Shown here: piece by piece, positions 58,851 through 64,000 of the stretch
Layout of the letters: every line of letters starts with the position of its first letter
How positions within the stretch are numbered: the stretch's first letter is position 1
Origin: Latescibacteria bacterium UBA6620
Lineage (GTDB): Bacteria; Latescibacterota; UBA2968
DNA length: 64,000 nt
Assembly (NCBI GenBank): GCA_002433075.1
Contig: DJHM01000022.1
Location: 293,673 to 357,672 of the forward strand
Direction of reading: 5' to 3'
Position numbers and translations under genes: made by a program
Notes under the pieces: generated by a model
What the model saw: the letters and a program-made list of their open reading frames with translations, nothing else
The model's database searches: none
Told to the model about the DNA's origin: nothing

Positions 58851-59885
58851 TTAATTAGAAGGAATGATGTGGGCAGGATCCAGATGCGGCAGAGCAACAA
58901 CATCTCGATCGTTATGATGTGACGCGTGAATCGCAGCAACCATTGCGAATGCGGTGTACCCATCGTTTCCGGTACAGCGGGGATTCCGGCCCGATTCTTC
59001 GATACAGGCCACGAGATCCTCTACAACGTTGTACATCGGACTCTGAACAGGGAAATTCTCCGGCAACGCGCCAAGCGCCATCCCGGCGACCGCATCGCTA
59101 CTCTTGTGCCACCATTCGAAGCGTAGATCTCCATCGAGCACCCTGACAACCCCGTCTGTCCCCACGATATCCGTCATCGCACTGTGGGACATCCCACCGG
59201 AGCCGTCGATATGAATCCGACACCCGTCCTCCGTCTCGAACAGGCCCCATCCGCCCGGATCGAACTCATCGGGATCGGACAGACATCCCATCCCACGAAC
59301 AACCGGATCATCACCGATCACCATCCGAGCGAAATCGAAGTGATGCGAGCCGCTTCGACAAAGACGACCCCCACCGAAGTGAACGTGTAAGGCTTCGACC
59401 CTACCAATCCGTCCCTCTTCAACGAACTGCACCACGGACCTGAACCGATCGTTCCATCTCCGCGTGTGGTTGATCCCCAGAACCGTCCCGTGACGCTCGC
59501 ACACGGAGATCATTCTCTCGCACTCGGCGAGGCTTGTCGCCATCACCTTCTCACAGAGCACCGCCTTTGCGCCGGACTCTGAAGCAGCGATTGTGATCTC
59601 TGCGTGGCTTGTTGCCGGTGTCGCAACACTGACGACATCAAGTTTCTCCGCGTCCAACATTTCGGTGTAGTCACGGTAGACCGGCAGGTCAAACTTTTCT
59701 CTAAATCCCTCGGCCTTTTCCGAACTGCGTGTCGCGCCGGCTACGAGCTCCGTTCGCGGATACATTCGATAAGCATCTGCGTGCGAGCAGGGCGGAAACC
59801 AGGTGGGATGACGACCGCCAAGTCCGTCAGCGATGCTTCCCATCACGCCCAGGCCCACGACACCCGCACGGTAGGGGGCGGCCAT
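58851..59885 (-). CDS. Gfo/Idh/MocA-family oxidoreductase
   Basis: This 344-residue protein opens with AGVVGLGVMGSIADGLGGRH, the Rossmann NAD(P) motif, followed by VSVATPATSHAEI and LCEKVMATSLAECE in the family's EKP position (Pro replaced by Val). NHTRRWNDRF and LHVHFGGGRLCRSGSHHFDF supply the substrate domain with the catalytic His. It would oxidise or reduce a sugar or nucleotide sugar. The ATG overlaps the lipoprotein gene stop by one base (TGATG). Confidence 0.85.
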   Translation of the reverse strand: MAAPYRAGVVGLGVMGSIADGLGGRHPTWFPPCSHADAYRMYPRTELVAGATRSSEKAEGFREKFDLPVYRDYTEMLDAEKLDVVSVATPATSHAEITIAASESGAKAVLCEKVMATSLAECERMISVCERHGTVLGINHTRRWNDRFRSVVQFVEEGRIGRVEALHVHFGGGRLCRSGSHHFDFARMVIGDDPVVRGMGCLSDPDEFDPGGWGLFETEDGCRIHIDGSGGMSHSAMTDIVGTDGVVRVLDGDLRFEWWHKSSDAVAGMALGALPENFPVQSPMYNVVEDLVACIEESGRNPRCTGNDGYTAFAMVAAIHASHHNDRDVVALPHLDPAHIIPSN

Positions 59886-60907
59886 CAGTTCAATCCAGGC
59901 GATTCGAACGTCGAAAGATCTTGAAGACTGGCGGGAACCTGGTAACCGCTCTGTATCCGAGCCACAATATCTGAAATCATCGAGTCGGAGCGAGTCGGCA
60001 CGACATCCCTCGTGTATCTCATTTCCGTCAGACCCGTGGCACCTTCTGCAATCCCCACGTAGTGATGTCCGGGTTCGAACCGACCGTCCACCGCATCCCT
60101 GATTGCTTCGAACACGGCCACATCGATCCGCTTGAGCACGCTGACCAGAATCTTCCCCGGCGCCAGGCCATCTTGATCCAGATCGGCGCCGATCGCAAAC
60201 ACGCGCCCCTCGGCTTCCTTCACAGCCTCGATGACGCCAAGGCCCGAGTTGCCCGCAAGCTGCATCACGATGTCCGCCCCCTGTCCGATCAACCCCTGGG
60301 CCAGAGCCTTACCTCGTGAGGGATTGTTGAAATCTCCGATCGTCGCGGAGAGGTACTCGACGCGCTTGTTCTCCCACGCGTTCACCGCCTTGATTCCCGC
60401 CCTGTATCCCACTTCATAAGCCCTGACTGGCGGAATGTCCATACCCAGCACACATCCGACCTTTCCCGTCCGGGTTGTCATCGCTGCGATGATACCGGCC
60501 AGGAACGCACCTTCCTGAGCCTTGAAGTCAAAACTCGCAACGTTGCCGCCTTTCACCTCCCCATCCACGAAAATGAACTTCGTTTCAGGGTGATTGGGCG
60601 CAACTCTGGCGACGGCGTCGATCATCAAGAAGCCCATCGCGACAACGACATCTCCCCGTTGGGCGGCCAGCGTCAGATTCCCGACGTAGTCCGCCTGTTC
60701 GCTCGACTGTAGGTAGGTGGCCTCAATATCCAGTTCACTCACAGCTTTCTGGACGCCCGCCCATCCGGCGTCGTTGAAACCCTTGTCGCCCAGGCCAGCC
60801 ATATCCAGAACCATGATGACACTAAATCGCCCCGCACTTGCCTCTTGATCGTGCGGGGCAGAGCAGGCCAGAAGGGACAGGGAGAAGAGGAGATAAAGTG
60901 GCTTCAC
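59885..60907 (-). CDS. PnrA/BMP-family substrate-binding lipoprotein
   Basis: This 340-residue protein has a signal peptide ending in a lipobox (LLFSLSLLACSAP), so it is anchored to a membrane. The body matches the BMP/PnrA family of ABC-type nucleoside or sugar binding proteins: VLDMAGLGDKGFNDAGWAGV, VVVAMGFLMIDAVARVAPNH, FIFVDGEVKGGNVASFDFKA, FLAGIIAA, and AGNSGLGVIEAV. No matching permease or ATPase genes are near. It could bind a nucleoside released from glycan assembly or act as a surface sensor. Ahead of it (60908-61016) is a 109-base gap in which I see nothing. Confidence 0.85.
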   Translation of the reverse strand: MKPLYLLFSLSLLACSAPHDQEASAGRFSVIMVLDMAGLGDKGFNDAGWAGVQKAVSELDIEATYLQSSEQADYVGNLTLAAQRGDVVVAMGFLMIDAVARVAPNHPETKFIFVDGEVKGGNVASFDFKAQEGAFLAGIIAAMTTRTGKVGCVLGMDIPPVRAYEVGYRAGIKAVNAWENKRVEYLSATIGDFNNPSRGKALAQGLIGQGADIVMQLAGNSGLGVIEAVKEAEGRVFAIGADLDQDGLAPGKILVSVLKRIDVAVFEAIRDAVDGRFEPGHHYVGIAEGATGLTEMRYTRDVVPTRSDSMISDIVARIQSGYQVPASLQDLSTFESPGLN

Positions 60908-61016
60908 AGAAAGTGATTCGAAAAAAGGTTGGGACGCAAGATGCTTTCGTGCGGCCCGAAAGTCAATAAAGGCAAGGGTTTCCGCTCGGAAGGGTGCAGA
61001 ATCTACGGGATTTCCC

Positions 61017-61799
61017 TCAGTTTTCGTCGTTGCCCACCAGGGCTACCTTCACGCGAGGACGGGTAAATTCTCTCAGCAGGCACCTGACGAACGAGAGTCC
61101 TGTCGCGATCGATGGCGCCGTCGTGTCACCTGCAATTCGATGCCCCTCCGCGGTCGGAAACTCTTCGATCCGCAACCCCATCTTGAGTGCCTGGATCGTC
61201 ATCTGGAACTCTGCCGTGAAGTTTTCGACTTCCAGTTCGAGTTTTTTCGCAGCGTCCTTCGTAATCGCCCTGAGTCCGTTGCTTGTGTCGGTCACGTAAG
61301 GGCCCGTTTGCTTGAAGAGGGCGTTCGCAGCGAGGGTGAAACCGGAGCTTGCCCACTTTCTCCACCGAAGGACATTCACGTCCTCCTCATTGACCCCTCC
61401 AGGCAGAAACCTCGAGGCGATGGCCAGGTCCACCCCGTCTTCCAACAGACGCCTGAACTTGGGAATGTCAGCAGCTTCTTCATTTCCATCGGGCGAAAAG
61501 AAGATAAAGGCATCGCAATCAATGTGATCGATCGCATCGCGCATCGCGCCCGTCCTATATGGCTCCGTCTGCTGGATGACCTCGATCCCCCTCTCCTCGA
61601 ACAGAGACGCCGTTGCATCCGTGGAATGTCCGTCCAGGCCCCAGATCGAATCGTATCCCGCCGCGGGTCCGGGAGATGGAAGCCGGGGCAGGATCTCCCG
61701 CAGGCAAGCCTCTTCGTTCTTGGCGAGTATGCAGAGAGCGATGTTCAGAGGAGGCGCACCATCACGCGGTCCAGTCCTGTCAACTGAGTCTGTGTTCAC
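61017..61799 (-). CDS. GT2-family glycosyltransferase
   Basis: Starts are ambiguous. GTG 61797-61799 is preferred; TTG 61811 overlaps the methyltransferase gene further. The ~260-residue GT-A protein has LNIALCILAKNEEACLREIL, WGLDGHSTDATASLFEERGI, IFFSPDGNEEAADIPKFRRL in place of a plain DxD, and DLAIASRFLPGG, then DTSNGLRAITKDA. It lacks membrane helices. It resembles dolichyl-phosphate-type transferases and the GT2 domain fused to the DegT enzyme at 55 kb. Confidence 0.78.
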   Translation of the reverse strand: MNTDSVDRTGPRDGAPPLNIALCILAKNEEACLREILPRLPSPGPAAGYDSIWGLDGHSTDATASLFEERGIEVIQQTEPYRTGAMRDAIDHIDCDAFIFFSPDGNEEAADIPKFRRLLEDGVDLAIASRFLPGGVNEEDVNVLRWRKWASSGFTLAANALFKQTGPYVTDTSNGLRAITKDAAKKLELEVENFTAEFQMTIQALKMGLRIEEFPTAEGHRIAGDTTAPSIATGLSFVRCLLREFTRPRVKVALVGNDEN

Positions 61800-63060
61800 C
61801 GCTCTCGTCAACGTAGTGGGGGTAGGGCATGATGAATAGCATTTTGCCGCCTTGATGGATGTAGTCCTTCTCCCGTTCCAGGATCTCGGTCTTGAAGTTC
61901 CAGGGAATCACCAGCATTGCACTGGGGTTCATGTCTCGGGCACGTTCTTCGGAGATAAGTTCGATGTCCGTTCCCAGCGTTCGGAGACCCACCTTCTCAG
62001 GGTTTCGCTCGCTGATGTAGGGGAGCATATCTTTACCGATGCCGCAAATCTGCAGAAGAACGTTGCCCTTGGTTGATGCCCCCAAACCGATGACAAGCTG
62101 GCCTTCATCGATTTCTCGTTCGATAAACCCTCTGGCCAGCTGGACCGAGTTTTCGATCTGGCGTCCATACTCGACGTAGGTCTGTGGATCATCGAGTTTC
62201 AGGTCGAGCTCCCACTGGAGAATCCCTCTGTAGCGATCAGACACCGGAAGTCCACGATCGGCGTGCGTGACGTAGACACGAATACTCCCTCCATTCACCG
62301 CATTGGTTTCCGCGTCAACGACACGCAGATCGTGCCTTTCCATCAGATTGGATAGTGTGTGGAGCGTGTAATACTCCAGATGCTCGTGAACGATATCATA
62401 GAAGTTCATATCCGCGATCGTCGCGGCCAGGTGGCTCACCTGAATCGTACAGATTCCATCTTCTGCCAGGAGATCCTTGATATCCGAAGTGGCTCCGTTC
62501 GGATTGTCGAGGTCGTAGAACATCGCTGTCGAGGTGATGGCCTTGATCTTCCGACCACCTGCGACGCCGTTAACCGCGTCCTTCGAGAAGTAGTCGTTTA
62601 CGATCTCGATCGACGGGTCGACCCCTTCCCACGAGATGTTCTTTGCAGGTTCTACTGCGATCCGTTTCAGATTGTCAGGAAACATCGAAATCATCGTACA
62701 GTCGTTCGCCCCGATATCCACCGCGAGGTCACCGGGTTGAGTTTCGACTCGCTCGAACGTCGCCTGTACAAGCCCTCGAAGATCCCGAGCCATTGTTTCG
62801 TTGACCCCGGTTCTATAGAAATAGCTCCGATACAGGAGATCCGGTTCAACTGTCTCACGGAGTTGGACCAGCTTACAGGATTCACAGATGACGAGCGTCA
62901 GAGGAATCTTGATTGAGGACAGCATATTGTCATCGTTCGATTCCACGAACGTGCTCGCGATAAACTGATCTTCGATTCGTAGCACTTCCTTCAAGGGTTC
63001 GGTCCCACAGACCCTGCATTTTTCAACATTGCGGTAGTATTTCCCTGATGTCGCCTGCAT
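61780..63060 (-). CDS. sugar C-methyltransferase (NovU/TylC3-like)
   Basis: ATG 63058-63060 follows an AGGGG ribosome site. The 426-residue protein has an N-terminal zinc site (CRVCGTEPL, then CESCKLVQL), a SAM domain with AVDIGANDCTMISMF, and the catalytic FYDIVHEHLEYYTLHTL. A C-terminal Rossmann-like domain (VIGLGASTKGNVLLQICG, MLVIPWNFKTEI) completes the three-part layout of nucleotide-sugar C-methyltransferases. These add a branch methyl at C3 or C5 of a 4-keto sugar. It is the first gene of the leftward operon, with the divergent intergenic region upstream. Confidence 0.85.
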   Translation of the reverse strand: MQATSGKYYRNVEKCRVCGTEPLKEVLRIEDQFIASTFVESNDDNMLSSIKIPLTLVICESCKLVQLRETVEPDLLYRSYFYRTGVNETMARDLRGLVQATFERVETQPGDLAVDIGANDCTMISMFPDNLKRIAVEPAKNISWEGVDPSIEIVNDYFSKDAVNGVAGGRKIKAITSTAMFYDLDNPNGATSDIKDLLAEDGICTIQVSHLAATIADMNFYDIVHEHLEYYTLHTLSNLMERHDLRVVDAETNAVNGGSIRVYVTHADRGLPVSDRYRGILQWELDLKLDDPQTYVEYGRQIENSVQLARGFIEREIDEGQLVIGLGASTKGNVLLQICGIGKDMLPYISERNPEKVGLRTLGTDIELISEERARDMNPSAMLVIPWNFKTEILEREKDYIHQGGKMLFIMPYPHYVDESGEHRLS

Positions 63061-63418
63061 CAACAACCCCTTTGGTCTATGGATAACCGTTCGTTGATCC
63101 GCCTGCGTTGCTCAAGCCCAGAATATAACAAAGATCGAGGAGAATCTTTTCCCAACTGAAGACCTTCCTGACTCTTGCGGGGGAATATACTTACCAAGCT
63201 GTGGTCGTGTCTGTCTGAAACGTCGACCTGCTTCTTCGTCCTCGCCAACCGGTGGAAACAAGCTCCACAGCATCGGAAAAGTAGCAATCCGCGACGCCCG
63301 AAACGATTCAAAGCACTTGCCGGAGAAGCCTCTCAACGCTACTTTTTTGTAGGTTTGTCACCCCTTAACTGCGTCGATCGATCGGGTCGACGTATGCTCT
63401 ACCTTCTGAGGTGACTAA
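63061..63418. promoter_or_regulatory. divergent intergenic region at the right border of the locus
   Basis: This 358-base region separates the leftward glycan operon from a rightward gene and must hold both promoters. On the minus strand, TATATT hexamers occur at 63122-63127 and 63184-63189 as possible -10 elements, but neither has a convincing -35. An inverted repeat CGTCGA...TCGACG (63372-63377 and 63387-63392) lies 27 bases before the rightward ATG and could be an operator. I see no tRNA, terminator with a T-run, or JUMPstart element. Confidence 0.4.
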
Positions 63419-64000
63419 ATGGGCTATATGCAGGCATATCGCGTTGGCAATTCCCAGGGGGAAGCTCCACTGGGCAAGATCTCTCGACTGCTTACGGGTG
63501 AAGGGATCGACTGCGACGATCTCGGGGATTCCCAACCTGAGAACGGCTGTGTCTTGATCGATTTTACTTCTGGAGAAGAGCTGGTTCATCAGACCCGGGA
63601 AAAGGTCCCGCAGTTGCCCCAGGTTCTGGTCGCCAGCACGCAGACACTCGGCTTCCGACAGCTCGACCTGGCCGATGATTTCGTCTCCCCCGATATGCCC
63701 GATGCCGAAATTATCCGCCGAGTGGAGTGCTTGACCAGCGCAGCCATCCGGATGGTCGAAGAGGTCCCTGATGCGGGCGGACCCCGGGTCCTTCTGGATG
63801 GGGGTACGGACGAGGAGGGCCCTCTCAGGAGCCTTGCCGAATTGTTGACAGAGAATGAAATCGAGTGGGAGGCGCTCGAAGACGAAAACGATATGGAAGG
63901 GACGGGCCTCATCTACACCCACTACCGCAGAGCGTCCTATTCACGTCTCCTGCAGGGCGATTTTCCCGGTTACCTGCACATACAGATGACGCTGACACCC
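63419..64000 (+). CDS. unknown protein on the plus strand, partial (3' end off the window)
   Basis: The frame is open from ATG 63419-63421 to the window end (194 residues visible), with a strong GAGGTGA ribosome site six bases upstream. The protein is acidic and starts MGYMQAYRVGNSQGEAPLGK. Residues ~40-130 alternate hydrophobic strands and helices (CVLIDFTS, PQVLVASTQ, DAEIIRRVECLTSAAIRMVE, PRVLLDGGTDEEGPLRSLAE) in a receiver-like alpha/beta pattern, but I cannot name a family. It is the only gene in the opposite direction and marks the edge of the glycan locus. Regulation, signalling or unrelated function are all open. Confidence 0.7.
   Translation, partial: MGYMQAYRVGNSQGEAPLGKISRLLTGEGIDCDDLGDSQPENGCVLIDFTSGEELVHQTREKVPQLPQVLVASTQTLGFRQLDLADDFVSPDMPDAEIIRRVECLTSAAIRMVEEVPDAGGPRVLLDGGTDEEGPLRSLAELLTENEIEWEALEDENDMEGTGLIYTHYRRASYSRLLQGDFPGYLHIQMTLTP

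Noticed and set aside
63060..63311. Minus-strand 83-codon frame upstream of the first operon gene
   Set aside because: No family similarity, no ribosome site, and it occupies the expected promoter region.
63175..63414. Plus-strand fragment containing FKALAGEASQRYFFV, reminiscent of the AmgK/APH motif LAGDASxRRYFRV
   Set aside because: Only about twelve residues look similar and nothing before or after continues the family, so a relic of a sugar kinase is possible but not supported.
1..64000. CRISPR arrays, tRNA/rRNA genes, insertion sequences or prophage genes
   Set aside because: No regularly spaced direct repeats, transposase or integrase motifs, or cloverleaf-like sequences were seen.

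Overview
The window is one long surface-glycan biosynthesis locus from a Gram-negative bacterium. The evidence for Gram-negative is a Wzz-type chain-length protein, an MsbA/PglK-type lipid-glycan exporter, a lipoprotein with a lipobox, and O-antigen/flagellin-type sugar enzymes. Base composition is moderately GC-rich. I cannot name a phylum or species from sequence alone. There are no rRNA, tRNA, CRISPR or insertion-sequence features. About 50 genes run leftward on the minus strand, most joined by ATGA, GTGA or TGATG overlaps. The only plus-strand gene is a partial one at the right edge (63419 onward), so the right border of the locus is near 63.1-63.4 kb. The left border lies outside the window, because a Gfo/Idh/MocA dehydrogenase runs off position 1.

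In transcription order (right to left), 63.1-55 kb carries a C-methyltransferase, a GT2 transferase, an orphan PnrA-type lipoprotein, a Gfo/Idh dehydrogenase, a Wzz protein, a GDP-fucose-synthase-like reductase, and an unusual fusion of a DegT-type PLP enzyme (His replacing the catalytic Lys) to a GT2 domain. A 256-base regulatory gap with three perfect palindromes follows. It precedes a MarR-type EPS regulator with a nucleotide-sugar-sensor-like C-terminal domain.

From 54 to 39 kb the genes look like a second sugar-and-acyl module: a domain-swapped RfaE/HldE enzyme, an SDR, two tandem DegT aminotransferases, a HAD phosphatase, an APH-type kinase, a split transketolase, a methyltransferase, a zinc alcohol dehydrogenase, a third DegT enzyme, a WbuC-like cupin, a radical SAM enzyme, an FkbH protein with its own acyl carrier protein, and GNAT acyltransferases. 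From 38.5 to 27 kb come glycosyltransferases, deacetylases, membrane proteins, methyltransferases and the ABC exporter. In the middle is a scar of a DUF4956/VTC polyphosphate-polymerase pair.

From 26.4 to 4.9 kb lies a legionaminic-acid-type nonulosonic acid pathway (LegF, PtmA, LegI, LegG, PtmE, LegB, LegC). Its two halves are separated by an unusual insert at 10-21 kb. The insert contains a formyltransferase, a divergent PLP enzyme, a FemX-like aminoacyl/acyl transferase, an aspartate-type aminotransferase, a DRE-TIM aldolase with a large unknown extension, an M29/NicX-like metalloenzyme, an acyl-adenylate ligase fused to an RraA-type aldolase, an acyl carrier protein, and an AAC(3)-like N-acetyltransferase. 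My inference is that the insert builds and attaches an uncommon (amino-)acyl decoration on the sugar. This is the best candidate for an undescribed system here. At the far left are two large GT-B-like proteins, a relic of a B12-binding radical SAM protein, a second CMP-sugar synthetase, a radical SAM/SPASM protein and the partial dehydrogenase.
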